Below, in pieces: positions 44,827 to 54,972 of a stretch of DNA of 64,000 nucleotides. Within the stretch, counting starts at the first letter, position 1; every line of letters starts with the position of its first letter. The position numbers and the translations under genes were made by a program. Below the pieces are notes generated by a model, which was not told where the DNA came from, searched no databases, and saw nothing but the letters and a program-made list of their open reading frames with translations. Source of the stretch: Cristatella mucedo (lineage: Eukaryota; Bryozoa; Phylactolaemata; Cristatellidae); the NCBI GenBank assembly GCA_009760855.2, contig WPIO01000213.1, positions 259,658 to 323,657 on the forward strand, written 5' to 3'.

Positions 44827-45465
44827 TATTTTGGCTGTGCTACCAAAGAAATCAACTAGGTCACTGCAGCTGACAATGAATATGGCTGAAAGGCTAGTCT
44901 TCAAGTCTCAGAGGTTTGAGCACGTGTCTCTTTTGCTGAAAGAGTTAGGATGGATGCCGGTTGAGCAACGGATACAGAGCAAGGTTCTTACGCTGACCCA
45001 CAAGGCCCGCCACGGCTTGGCTCCTTTGTACCTAGCTGAAATGTTGCACCAGTTTCAGCCTCTTTGCGCCCCCGGGTCCTGTTTGGACAATAAATTAGCC
45101 GTTCCATGCCTCCACTTAAAGGCCGTTGGCGACAGAAGCTTTAGCGTTGTATGTCATAGACTACAAACTTGCTTTCAACAATTCTTGCGAAACGACAAAT
45201 ACTCTCCTGCTGCCGACTTTGGACCATCTTTTTCAGCTGTCCTGAGCTGCTACTTCCATACTACTCACTACCTCAAGTGCTCTCCTGACTGTGCTATGCT
45301 TCCCACTTTCTCTTTGTTTCGTGAGACGAAGTCTATTGGCTACCGAATGCATACCAAAAGCCGCTTAGGCTGTGAGTGCGCTATACAAAACTCTCCTGCG
45401 TAACACCCACATGGTCTTCATGGATTTGTGGATTTACAGACGGAGATACATTACATTACATAGGG
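44826..45465 (+). mobile_element. LINE family B 3' end, plus
   Basis: RT C-terminus ('LVFKSQRFEHVSLLLKELGW', 'HGLAPLYLAEML') through 'MLPTFSLFRETKSIGYRM' to the GCGTAACACCC UTR and the TACATTACAT tail. LINE A in minus orientation starts directly after. Confidence 0.88.
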
Positions 45466-47790
45466 ACCTGATTTCAATGGCCGGTAGACCGGTAAGCAAT
45501 GAGTTGCAGAAGTCGAGATGGAATGTCACAAATGCATGGACCAATTTGGATGTAGTATCCCTGTCAAAGCAAGCCCAAGTTTTAGCGATGTTATGTAGCT
45601 GAAAGTAAGAAAATTGTACTGTGGATCTGATGCTACCCTCTAGTGCACGCTCAATTTGGAATAGGACAACGAGATTTCGTGCAGATGCAGACACTTGGGT
45701 GGGCAGAGCCGATTCTGAGTGTTAAGCTGTTAAATTGTTGAGTTACACTTAGCCGACGACTACCAAGTTAGTTTTATCGTCATTTAATTTGAGAAAGCTT
45801 GCCGTCGTCCATGTTCGGATGTCAGCAATACTTGCAGCGAGGAACTTAAGAGAATTCGACGTGCTGGAGAGGCGGGAGGCATTGAAGCGAAAGTACAATT
45901 GAATGTCACCTGCACAGGAGCGAAAGCCTAGATTGTGCGTGGCGATCGCAGCGGTGCAGAGGAGAGTATAAACCATGAAAAGAGAAGAGGATCGAGCAAC
46001 AGAGAAGAGCCCGGAGGCACCCCATACTTTAGTGGCTTCTCTGACTGACGATCGTTTTCCGTTCACGTCGCGTCACTCTGGAGTCTCGCACTAAGACAGA
46101 ACTTGAACCATTGCAGTGCAGTGCCAGCGATGCCCAGACGAGATCAGAACAGCTCGAGGAGAACGCGAGGATCAATAGTGCTAAGCGTCGTGCCGAAAGA
46201 TCGACCAAAACAAGCAGATAGACTAGACCTAAGTCTGCATTCCTGATAAGGTCGTTATACACTCGTAGTCTCCTTGAATGTAGACGTTTGAGTGACTCCA
46301 CGGAATTGAAGCAGAGGATTGCGTGCGTGGTTGCTATTGGAGTGAAAGTGGCCCAGAGGGGATGATGCTACCTTAGGATTAATGGCTCTCTGATTATGTC
46401 TATCTCCCTGACAAAGAAATTAGAGAAGCGATCGGCTAGATTACCACAAGTACGGAACTAACCTGGATGCGGTTAAGGAGATTGTTTATCATTGAGATCA
46501 GCATTTTTGGATTTTGCATTTGCGAATCGACAATATTTGGATTGTGCATCTGCGATTCAACAATATTTTTCATAGAAGCTAGACTAGGTCTTTGCTATGA
46601 TCAATTTGTATGATTCACAGTAGTTCTCGCATGCCTGTCAACGAACAGGCAGTCTTAATCTGTTGAAGGCTTTCTCAACCTTACAATTCGTAGACCTATC
46701 TATTTTAATGTGTGATGACAACCGCGAGTGGTCTCGGCGACGTAGCCCAGTGTGCTTAGTCAGAGGTGTAAGCCCATCGAGAGCAGAGTCAGGCAGGATC
46801 GTGTTGTAGGATTCTACCAATGATGACTGGTCTGAGGGAGGCTTGAACAGGAGTGACGAAGAGCTTTCCTTGCGGGCATTATTGATTTCTAAGGTCTTGA
46901 AGTTTCGTGATTCACATGTGACTTTAGCTGGGGAAGAGAGCACGCACTGTAGACTGAATAAGATTAGAATGTGGTAAGTTAAGCAGAATTCGGTAGTAAT
47001 AAGGGATGCTAGCAATAAGGGACAATAGAAATAGGGAATGATAGCAATAGTGGATTATAGAAATAAGGAATTATAGCAATAGGAATGATAGCAATAGGGG
47101 ATGATAGCATGCAGTTGCAGGAGAAGAGTTGGTCGAGTGTGCGACCCGTAATGTGAGTTTGGTCATGCACATTTGCCACAGGACATGACGAGTCAGTCGG
47201 TGCACGAAATTCGGTACTTAGGGCGTCAGATAAATTCTCAAAATGAGTGCCAAGGTCACCCATAAGAAAGGAAGATCGCTTTCTTGCACACCGAATCGAA
47301 ACGGAATAAGAGAGATCGCGATTAAGGAGGACTTTGTACGTGGAGAGCGGCAGGCTGCCACCATCGGCAGCTTGCTGTTGGTTACCTCAAAGCAAGAGAC
47401 TTCTTCAAGGGGACAGTTAACTGCTTGAAATTAAAGGGTGACTTTGTGACAATGGCGACTCAGCCAGTTTTGATTGATCTAGGGCATGAAAGAACAAGCA
47501 TGTAGAGGTTGCGTCGGCCGAATATTCGGGAAAGTGGTCAATTTTAGCCAACCCTCGGTCGAGGCGAACAGGAGGTCCAATTCATTCGACATCTTTCCAG
47601 AACATCCGCAAATAGGGTCTGTGCCGACGCATAGATAGATTGTTGTCAAATTATTTAGTATTAATGCGATGGCCAGAGGCCATCGATCACCACCAGCAAA
47701 GCTCAAGGGTTGACAGCTCCGTGCTCCGTACTCGACCGGCTCGGCCTCCGTTTCCGGCTCGGTCACCACTTTCATTCACATTTGGTGCAC
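45465..47790 (-). mobile_element. LINE family A with endonuclease and reverse transcriptase, degenerate
   Basis: Read on minus from 47790, the APE-type endonuclease N-terminal area comes first ('LNNLTTIYLCVGTDPICGCS', the place of 'lDll-x-x-TETWL' in the family), then its C-terminal part ('VHDQTHITGRTLDQLF', 47150-47110). The inter-domain 'ESYNTILPDSALDGLTPL' follows, and then RT pieces ('LRVYNDLIRNADLGLVYLLV', 46250; 'DIQLYFRFNASRLSSTSNSL', 45910; 'FLKLNDDKTNLVVVG', 45790; 'DRDTTSKLVHAFVT', 45540). The 3' end is missing. It is the longest LINE in the window but has many shifts. A minisatellite has grown inside the endonuclease part. Confidence 0.82.
47001..47108. repeat. Minisatellite inside the LINE A endonuclease region
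   Basis: Units of about 12-24 bases of type ATAGCAATAGGGGATGATAGC / AATAGAAATAAGGAAT are repeated some seven times. It is absent from related LINE protein order, hence a secondary expansion. Confidence 0.85.
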
Positions 47791-47791
47791 A

Positions 47792-47954
47792 CAAATCCTA
47801 GTTAAAAGGCAATGAGCTTCAAAGACGACTAGCTACGGGTAAAAATCTGGGGACGGCGTTATCGCAAACTATCTGGCTGGGTACATTTTGAAAGATCTGC
47901 TGAGCTTTGTACATTTATTGAGAGAAAGCATGATAGTTCGCCCCCAATGAGTGC

Positions 47955-47985
<31 letters not shown>

Positions 47986-48325
47986 TTATGTTCCTACTTG
48001 AAAGAGTGGTCCTTAAATCTCTGTCAGGGGAGATGACGTCGCAGTCTTTTGTGTCCTGCTGTATTTGTGCCACACACGAAGCAGCTTCGTGGTGCACGGG
48101 AAATCGTTGGTCCAATGTACGCCTATGTAACAGTGATGGCTCTCACAAGCAAAGAATGTCAAAGGATGTCAAAGCTGGGAAAGCTCCGGATCGTGTGGGG
48201 AAGATCTTGGATTGGCTCCGTTATAAGTCTTTTGCTGACTGCAACAGATCTGGTAATTAAAGTTGTCGATTGAATACACGAAACAAACGAGAGAATAAGA
48301 GACTCAGTGGCAGACGAGACACTGG
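47792..48325. other. No gene assigned; (GCGT)n microsatellite
   Basis: GCGTGCGT run at 47950-47987. The open frames at 47961-48273 have no motif. Confidence 0.5.
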
Positions 48326-48329
48326 CTCA

Positions 48330-48545
48330 GTTCAAGTAAATTGCACTTGTCCGGTGGTGTTCAATCCGTGTCGTGTGGAGTGGTCAGGTCTCATCTGCCA
48401 TACTAGTCACCACAAGAGTCCCACAAGGTTCAGTCCTCAGATCCGTTGCTTTTCTGCATTTGTGCTGAATCTCTGGGAAACTTGATTCGGGCCCATGGAG
48501 TCGACCTTCACTTTTATGCTAAAGATACTTGGCCGTATTTGCTAT
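48330..48545 (+). mobile_element. LINE family B RT fragment, 5' piece
   Basis: Matches the LINE B region 'VQSVSCGGQVS' and 'PQGSVLGPLL' (nucleotide 'GTGTTCAATCCGTGTCGTGTGG' and 'CCACAAGGTTCAGTCCTC', each in part) up to the active-site strand 'FYAKDTWPYL' (Asp-Asp changed to Lys-Asp). A SINE2 copy follows. Confidence 0.8.
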
Positions 48546-48554
48546 TTACTGTAA

Positions 48555-48672
48555 TAATAATTCACATGTATAGCACCCAAAGAAAATTTAATATCCATTC
48601 AGGCACTTCACATTTGCCAGGGTGCTCGAGCCCACGATCTTGGCCAGACCTTGGTCAGGGAGCGCCCTAAGC
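48555..48672 (-). mobile_element. SINE2 copy nested in LINE B
   Basis: On minus, a tRNA-like head ends in 'CAAGATCGTGGGCTCGAGCACC', then GAAGTGCCTGAATGG...TTTGGGTGCTATACATGTGAATT, the same arrangement as at 7505-7660. LINE B resumes on the right at the matching place ('AACTCTGCTGCAACGACTAA'). Confidence 0.75.
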
Positions 48673-48674
48673 CG

Positions 48675-48980
48675 TCGAACTCTGCTGCAACGACTAAACT
48701 AAATGCTTGTCTTGCAGACATTCGATCGTGGATTTTGGCCTATTTCCTTAAACTTAATGGTGATAACACGGAGCTGCTACCCATAGGCCACCACAAGATT
48801 GTGGTTTGACTGACGGCCTTTACTCTTCTACTAGGTGCTACTGTTGTATGACTGTTATCGTGTGTCCTGAAATTAGGCATCGTCTTTGACAGTTGCCTAT
48901 ATTTTGAAATCTTCATTGGGAAGACTGCTTCTCAGCAAGCCATCACGTCTGATCTCTATCTAAAATTAGGAACAGTCCAC
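48675..48980 (+). mobile_element. LINE family B RT fragment, 3' piece
   Basis: It continues the copy interrupted by SINE2: 'LNACLADIRSWI'-like, 'LNGDNTELL' and 'GIVFDSCLYF' equivalents, up to 'LSKIRNS' near 48970. A SINE1 copy follows directly. Confidence 0.78.
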
Positions 48981-48984
48981 CAAG

Positions 48985-49150
48985 TAGAGCTGAGTTAACA
49001 GCCTCTTTTTGCATAGCGGCAGAAGAGCCTAAAGGCTATCACCACCACTTGCAGCGACGATAAGGGATTGCTCCTTGCAGGATTCGAACCCATGACCTCG
49101 CGACCGAGGTCGTGAAAAGCGACCGCCTGACCTAATGTGCGATCGCGGCT
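48985..49150 (-). mobile_element. SINE1 copy
   Basis: On minus: GCCGCGATCGCACATTAGGTCAGGCGGTCGC head, a GAGGTCATGGGTTCGAATCC B box (in parts), 'CGTCGCTGCAAGTGGTGGTGATAGCC', GCTATGCAAAAAGAGGCTGTT. It lacks the TTTA tail. Confidence 0.82.
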
Positions 49151-49485
49151 TCTATTCTTCCAAAAGCCTGGAACTCGCGGAACCGACGCACGTCACAACG
49201 TCCCCTGACAATGCATTTAAAAAGAAGTTTGAAATGCACCTGTTTACTACCTCAGCGTTTGGTGGATCCTTGCCGTGCTACTCTCGTGAGTACCGGTACC
49301 GGCCTATGTACTATGCCTGCTGCTGCTGCTTTCGATTGCTACCACCAACCTATTATTATTATTATTATTATTATATTACCAACTATTTGGTAATACTTTC
49401 TATAAAGCATCTGTACAGTTCGCAGAATGATATTCAGTTCTCAGAGAGCGCTATGCAAATATATTATCATTATTATTATTAGGCT
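49150..49485 (+). mobile_element. LINE family C 3' end
   Basis: 'PKAWNSR...THVTTSPDNAFKKKFEMHLF' type C-terminus (in parts), a short UTR with (TTA)n at 49352-49376, then the shared terminal block GTTCTCAGAGAGCGCTATGCAAAT and (ATT)n. It differs from family A in its UTR but shares the end. Confidence 0.75.
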
Positions 49486-49509
49486 CTACCACGACGAATT
49501 GGAAAAAGG

Positions 49510-50200
49510 TTAACTAGTTCCCTAGTTTTTTTTCGGCTAGATTATTGCAGTTTCATTTTGGCTGTGCTACCGAGACATTAGGCTACTGCAGCTGGCTGGT
49601 GATGAATGCGGCTGCAAGGCTCGTAAACGAATCCCAGAAGTTTGACCACGTGATTCGTCTTTGCCGATGAGCTTCGATGGCTGCCAATTGATCAACGGAT
49701 ACAGAGCAAAGTTCTTACGCTGACCCACAAGGCCAAGGCCGCGGCTTGCTCCTCCACACCTAGCTGAATTGATGCACCAGTTTCAGTTTCCACGTGTTCT
49801 CAGGTCCTGTATGGACAATAAACTAGCTGTTTAATCTCTCCTTTTAAAGACCACTGGTGACAGAAGCTCTAGCTCTGCAAGTCCTTGACTGAAGAGCTCG
49901 CTTCCATGATTCTTACGAAGCGACAACTACTCTCCTGCTGCCGACAATGGCACATTCTTTGCAGTCGTCCTGAGCTGCTACTTCCATGCTATTCTCTACC
50001 TCAACTGCTCTCCTGACTCTGCTATGATTCCCACTTTCTCTTTGTTGCTTGAGGTGAAGTCTGTTGGCTACCGAATGCGTACCGAAAGGCACTTAGGCTG
50101 TGAGTGCGCTACACAAAACTCTCCTTCGTAACACCCACATAGTCTCTGTGGCTTTGCGGCTTTGTGGAGTTACAGACCAAGCTACATTACATGACATTAG
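49510..50200 (+). mobile_element. LINE family B 3' end, diverged
   Basis: 'RLDYCSFILAVLP'-like start, 'AARLVNESQKFDHVI', 'HRF...VLRSC', the RT extreme C-terminus and UTR (CTCTCCTTCGTAACACCC), and ACATTACATGACATT at the end. It carries a dozen indels. Confidence 0.8.
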
Positions 50201-50425
50201 ATAAAAGGAGTGCCGTAAAGGCTGAAATAGGATGGTAACTCTCTTGGAAGGAAGGAAAGAAGTACCCTTTCCAAACATCAGTAATACGGTTCTGTCAGCG
50301 AAACCCTGGTTGCCATAGCTTGTTGCTTACGATAACAAGGCGCACTTTCTGCTAGCTTGAAATGAAATCCATACATATAGATATACTACCTCTAACAATC
50401 GATACTATATCTTACACTAGATGCG
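50200..50425. other. No gene assigned
   Basis: Short unassigned stretch between LINE copies. Confidence 0.5.
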
Positions 50426-50429
50426 GAAG

Positions 50430-50880
50430 CAGATACGTTCTGACGTTCTGGTTCTGTCTCAGTTGGAGACTCCAGACTATTGATGTAAATGGATAAAGAT
50501 CATCCGAGGAACCACTGAAGTTTGAGGGTACCTCTTGAGGGCCCTTTTGGTTTCTTAGCTCAGTTCTTTCCCTTGGGTTTATACTCTCCCTTGGGATCGC
50601 TGATGTGATCGCCAACCACCATCAGTCTTTCCCTTCTATACAGACGAGCCTCGGGTTCTTGCTTTTGTTTTTGCTTTAATCCCTCCCGGTACTCGAGTAC
50701 AGTACATCGGACTCTCTCAAATCGCATGCTGCATGTATTGCTGACATCTGCATATGGATGGCAGCCAACTTGATCAAACTAAATGACGATTAAAACCAGT
50801 TTACAAGCTATGGGAAAACCAAGTGCTACTAATAAATTAAAGAGCTTGACGCTCAAAATTGGCTGTGCCAGGAAGGAGTT
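50430..50880 (+). mobile_element. LINE family A RT fragment
   Basis: 'GTTCTGGTTCTGTCTCAGTTGG' (RSYLSW), 'IDVNG...RSSEEPLKFEGTS', 'SSTVHRTLSNRMLHVLLTSAYG' equivalents, 'NDD-KTSLQAMGKPSATNKL' and 'SLTLKIGCAR' are recognisable beside the family A copy at 31000-31370. Heavily broken. Confidence 0.72.
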
Positions 50881-51079
50881 GACTTGATGTATGTCAGAGG
50901 TGATTGCTAGTCTTTGTGAGCATAAAGATTTTCGGCACTCTCGCCAAAGAATTTTACCGTTTTGACCGTACTTTTGGGGCGTACCAAACGACCAAAGTAA
51001 AAAAGCGGGTGCTATGGGAGGCTTGATTAGGAATATTTTTAGATCGGTAGTCTTGTTCAGAGAATGGATGGACCTTAAT

Positions 51080-51380
51080 GTGATTGTTTGAAGACCGTTC
51101 CCTTAATTTGTCTGATCCCAAAGCCTGGAACTCATTACCGACGCACGTCACAACTTCCCCTGACATGAAGCCAATTAAAAAGAAGTTTAAAACGCATTTG
51201 ATTATTGCATCATTTAGTGGGTCGTCGTGCGATTTGTCCTTCGGGTGCTCGTGCACCTGTGCGGATCTAACCACCACGCTATCATTCGGCAATGCTTTCA
51301 GCATCTATAAAGAGCCTAGATAGAGATAAAATTCTCCGAAGGCAATATCCAAGTGTATTGTTATTTTTATTATTATTAAA
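51080..51380 (+). mobile_element. LINE family C 3' end
   Basis: 'DPKAWNSLPTHVTTSPDMKPI' then 'KKKFKTHLIIASFSGSS', a UTR, and AAGAGCCTAGATAGAGAT...CTCCGAAGGCAATATCCAAGTG with a (TTA)n-like tail at 51360-51377. The terminal hairpin is worn. Confidence 0.78.
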
Positions 51381-51965
51381 AGCTTATATACATATATATG
51401 AGGCTTGAGCTTGAGCACAAAGTCAGAAAGACTCAGACAGTGAAAACATGTGAAATCGTGTTGGCACACATCTTATCGTATAGGTCATTATGTCATTCAG
51501 CGGGATAAGTGAATATAAGTCTTCCAATCAAAATATGAACCTGTGACTTCACACGTAACTTGTTCACAGTTGCAGCGAATTGATTAAGTGCGGTTAATAT
51601 CCTCACCAGCCCATCGAAACTTCTAATTCTGTAGCGTATTAGAACCGCGTCTAGAGACAAAGACATTGCAGGCTGCTGCTACGACACTCTGCGATTGGGC
51701 TTTGAGGTCCGTTGAGGTCTTACAGGTCACCCATTGATGACCGAGGTCATCGAAATCACATAGTTCTAATCTTTAATACATCACCCTATGCGCTCTGACG
51801 CAAGGTTTTGCGAATCGGCCAATGTGTGCGCCTTTGTGAAGGTCGCGTCTCCCCTTTGCAGACACTAGAGGTCATAAGACGAGTGGGGCAAGACTTCCTA
51901 TGATTTGCTGCAACAATTGACTAGTCAGCAGCCGCCGCTTCCGCCACGTCCGAGCGGTCTCGAAC
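51380..51965. other. Upstream region of the second HtrL-like copy, nothing assigned
   Basis: GAGGTC is repeated several times at 51705-51875 (half-sites typical of nuclear-receptor or CpG-island DNA, unproven). No gene is seen. Confidence 0.35.
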
Positions 51966-51968
51966 TCG

Positions 51969-53264
51969 ATGACAGCCGACGGCAGAAGCGGGCGCTGGAG
52001 CAAGCGGTCCTCGTGCAGAGGCAGACACTGTCTATTTTTTTCGCTACTGATCTCGGCGGGCCTGTCGATTCCAGTGACTCTTTATCGTCAATTAAGTGGT
52101 GTCGGCTTTGAGCTCGGGGCTTCCTCGCTGCTCAAACCAGACTCGAATGACACACGGCGACTCGGTGCCAACTCGTCGACCGCTGAGAGCAGGGGCGACC
52201 ACGTGACAATAGTCACGGCCTTCTTTAATATAGGCACGTTTGCCAAGGGCGATCCAAGCAATGTGAGAGGTCCGAAAACGTATGCGAAGTGGATTACCGT
52301 GTACGCGAGCATTGGGAACGCCGTGGTGGCATACTTTGACGACGCGGCGATGGCACAGCATTTCGCCGAGCTCCGAGCGGGAAAGCCAACGAAAGTCGTC
52401 ATGGTGGACCGGAAGAACACGCGGGCTTTCTTCTCGGAGGGCCGAATTCGGAAGATATTCGATCAGCCTGGCTATCCGAAAAATCACGCGAAACCAACGA
52501 ACGCCGCCTACGCGTGCGCAATGCACGCCAAGTACGAGCTCACGGCCCGGACGGTCAAGGACGACCCGTTCGGCACCGTCTACTTTGCCCGGCTCGACGT
52601 GGGCCTGTTCCGCGATCTGAGCTCCGGGGACAGCTGGGTTCGGCGGTCAGGGGTCAGCGCCCCTTTCGTCGTCACCGCTCCTGCCTGCCACCGGAGCGAC
52701 GCAATCGCCGTCTCCAAGGTGAGAGAAATCAGCGATCGAACCGTTGAGGAGATCATGAGAGACGGTCCGATTTGTATGAGCGGCGCTTGCCTACTGGCGA
52801 CGGCCGACTCGATGCTCGACTTCTGCCGCGATTGCGCGCGTCGGGTCGGGGACCTCCTCGCCAGCGGACTGGCCAACGACGACCAGACCGTCATCTCGTC
52901 AATGTACGCTCCGAGCTCAAGCTGGATTGCGGCGGTGCCCCTTCAGGCGTTCTAGGAGTCCGGCGATTTGAAGGATTTCAACGAGTGGTTCTGCATCGCC
53001 TACCTCCAGAGACAGGAGAGCAGGCTCGAGCGACGCGTCTGCGTCTGGCCGGTCGCGCGGCGTCGTAAGCGCAGAGCTCGCGGGTGCTCGTACACTCTGT
53101 ACAAACGAGCCGCCGGCTCTCCGGACGCGAGCCGCACGTCAACGCCGTCCGATTGGCTCCACGCTAGTTCACATCCTGTCGGCCGCCATTTTGCCACACT
53201 TGGGAAATCAGCAGTGGCTGACGCGCGGCCCTGCGCCTTCGCACGCGCAGATACACACAAATAG
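51969..53264 (+). pseudogene. Second HtrL/YibB-like copy with in-frame TAG
   Basis: From ATG 51969 it reads 328 codons: a short hydrophobic segment at residues 21-38 (signal anchor) and a full HtrL-type domain ('VTIVTAFFNIGTFAKGDP', 'KVVMVDRKNTRAFF', 'TNAAYACAMHAKYEL', 'DDQTVISSMYAPSS'). It then hits TAG at 52953-52955, exactly where the intact paralogue has Tyr 326. The same frame continues past the TAG with 'DFNEWFCIAYLQRQE' and 'CSYTLYK', the family C-terminus, after a four-residue insertion, and stays open to 53264. The conserved Trp of 'FAWLDVG' is Arg 208 here. It is therefore a recent pseudogene, a truncated protein or a readthrough candidate. Very GC-rich. Confidence 0.8.
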
Positions 53265-53269
53265 ACATA

Positions 53270-53715
53270 CCGACACGTTGATATACTGCGCCGCACGAGC
53301 GTCCAGCAGCCCGCGAGCGGCCTGACGCGCTGTCGGAATTTCGCGATCCGCGTTCGAAGCTCCGAAACTTTAGCGTTCCTCCGTCGTAACCGCAAGGCGA
53401 AGGCCGCGCGGTGTGCGAGGGAATAATCACTCGGCAGGGGCTCGATATCTCGACGCATTAGCCTACGCATTAATCGAGGCGCTCGGCGTTTGTTGACCGC
53501 CACTTGTGCCCAGCGTGAAAAGAGCGGCTGCGTGCCATAAATCATCCGTTAGCATTCGCCCTTGCCTGCGGCCGCGGCCGCAGCGGCGGCTGCTGTTTCG
53601 CGTATTTTCTCCTCGCGACGCGAGCACTACGCAAACGACCGCCGATCGCGGTTACGCTCCAGCTGACGCTAGAATTAATGTCAAAAACAAGTGCATTAAT
53701 GTAAATGTCATCAAA
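53270..53715. other. GC-rich flank, nothing assigned
   Basis: Open on several frames because of GC richness. GCGGCCGCGGCCGC lies near 53570-53583. No motif is seen. Confidence 0.45.
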
Positions 53716-53717
53716 CC

Positions 53718-53836
<119 letters not shown>

Positions 53837-54095
53837 CATATTGTTGTAGATTGTTACTCCACACTGCAACCTCCCCGGGTGGCTTCCTCTTCTAGGATTT
53901 TGGTGCAGTCCGAGCGCTAATTACCCCAAGTGAGTGCTGCATTGCATGCGTCTTTCGGAAAGGACCTGAAGTTGAAGGACACCACGTCGACGCGAGATCT
54001 TAGCTTGATAATATGCTTATTATTATATATCATTACATAATATGCACATTATATTATATAATAGCATCATATTACGTATAGTGATTTATAAATGC

Positions 54096-54099
<4 letters not shown>

Positions 54100-54176
<77 letters not shown>
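54100..54176. repeat. (TA)n-(TG)n compound microsatellite
   Basis: TA run at 54101-54126, then TG run to 54175. A second TG run lies at 54331-54357. Confidence 0.96.
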
Positions 54177-54177
<1 letters not shown>

Positions 54178-54199
54178 TATAATATCGATAAAGGTGTTT

Positions 54200-54330
54200 T
54201 TAACTAGTATATATGCATTAGCCGGCGGTGCCCTGCCAGAGTTGAGCGGGCTACCCGGGGCTCTCGGTTCAGGAACAGGGATCGCACGGCTTCCGAGCCG
54301 GTAATGGCGTCGGAGACGCAGTGTATACAA
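54200..54330 (-). mobile_element. R2/CRE-like LINE C-terminal fragment, first copy
   Basis: The region from 54208 to 54325 is about 90% like 54440-54560 (CATTAGCCGGCGGTGCCCTG, GGTTCAGGAACAGGGA, CACGGCTTCCGAGCCGGTAA). On minus it corresponds to the 'VSDAITGSEAVRSL' region of the longer second copy, shifted in frame. Confidence 0.5.
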
Positions 54331-54434
54331 ATATGTGTGTGTGTGTGTGTGTGTGTGCATGTCATAATATTTCTAATTAGATTAGATTATTTTAGTATAT
54401 CCGTACTATGTATTTATTATCGAGAAAAATATTT

Positions 54435-54690
54435 TAACTAGTATACGTACATTAGCCGGCGGTGCCCTGTCCTGCCGGGGTCGAGCGCGCTACCCGGATC
54501 TCCCGGTTCAGGAACAGGGACCGCACGGCTTCCGAGCCGGTAATTGCGTCGGAGACGCAGTGCCACCTTGAAGCCGCCCTCTCCGTGTGTGGGATGCCGA
54601 GTTCGGCTAGGCAAACTTCATTGTCCGGCCGCCAGCTGCCGAGAATCCCGACCACGAAGGGCCTCACCACTGCCGACCGGTAGCCAGCGG
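54435..54690 (-). mobile_element. R2/CRE-like LINE C-terminal fragment, second copy
   Basis: The minus frame at 54670-54452 reads 'RPFVVGILGSWRPDNEVCL' then 'LGI' and 'CVSDAITGSEAVRSLFLN'. The phrase 'PFVVG-x-LGSW-x-P-x-N-E-x-x-L' followed by 'C-V-S-x-x-I-x-x-S' is the C-terminal signature I know from R2/CRE/NeSL-type retrotransposon proteins of invertebrates. Only the end of the protein is present. Confidence 0.5.
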
Positions 54691-54970
54691 TCAGGAAAGA
54701 CCGGGCTGTGGCTGCTGCATATCTATCTTAGCTTGAGTAATAGCAACCTACGTAACGCGGTCAGACGAGTCTCCAGTAGCGCGGTTTTAGCCCCGGTAGC
54801 CGGGCAAACGGCGCCCAGAGTTCCGGCGCCGGAAAACGATCGACAACGAATCGCTGCGCGTACATGCTTTCCCTAAGAGATACGTCGTCGTCACCGCCGC
54901 CACGTAACGACGCCGCGACGTTCTGATGCGACTTCTGAAACGACGGGTTCGCTCTAACGCGGCGGCGACG
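54690..54970. other. 3' flank of the fucosyltransferase-like gene, nothing assigned
   Basis: GC-rich, with ACGACG words. No motif. Confidence 0.45.
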
Positions 54971-54972
54971 TT

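Noticed and set aside
47961-48273. Two overlapping plus-strand frames after the (GCGT)n run
   Set aside because: Two frames of the same DNA, no motif, unusual Cys content from TGT/TGC repeats only.
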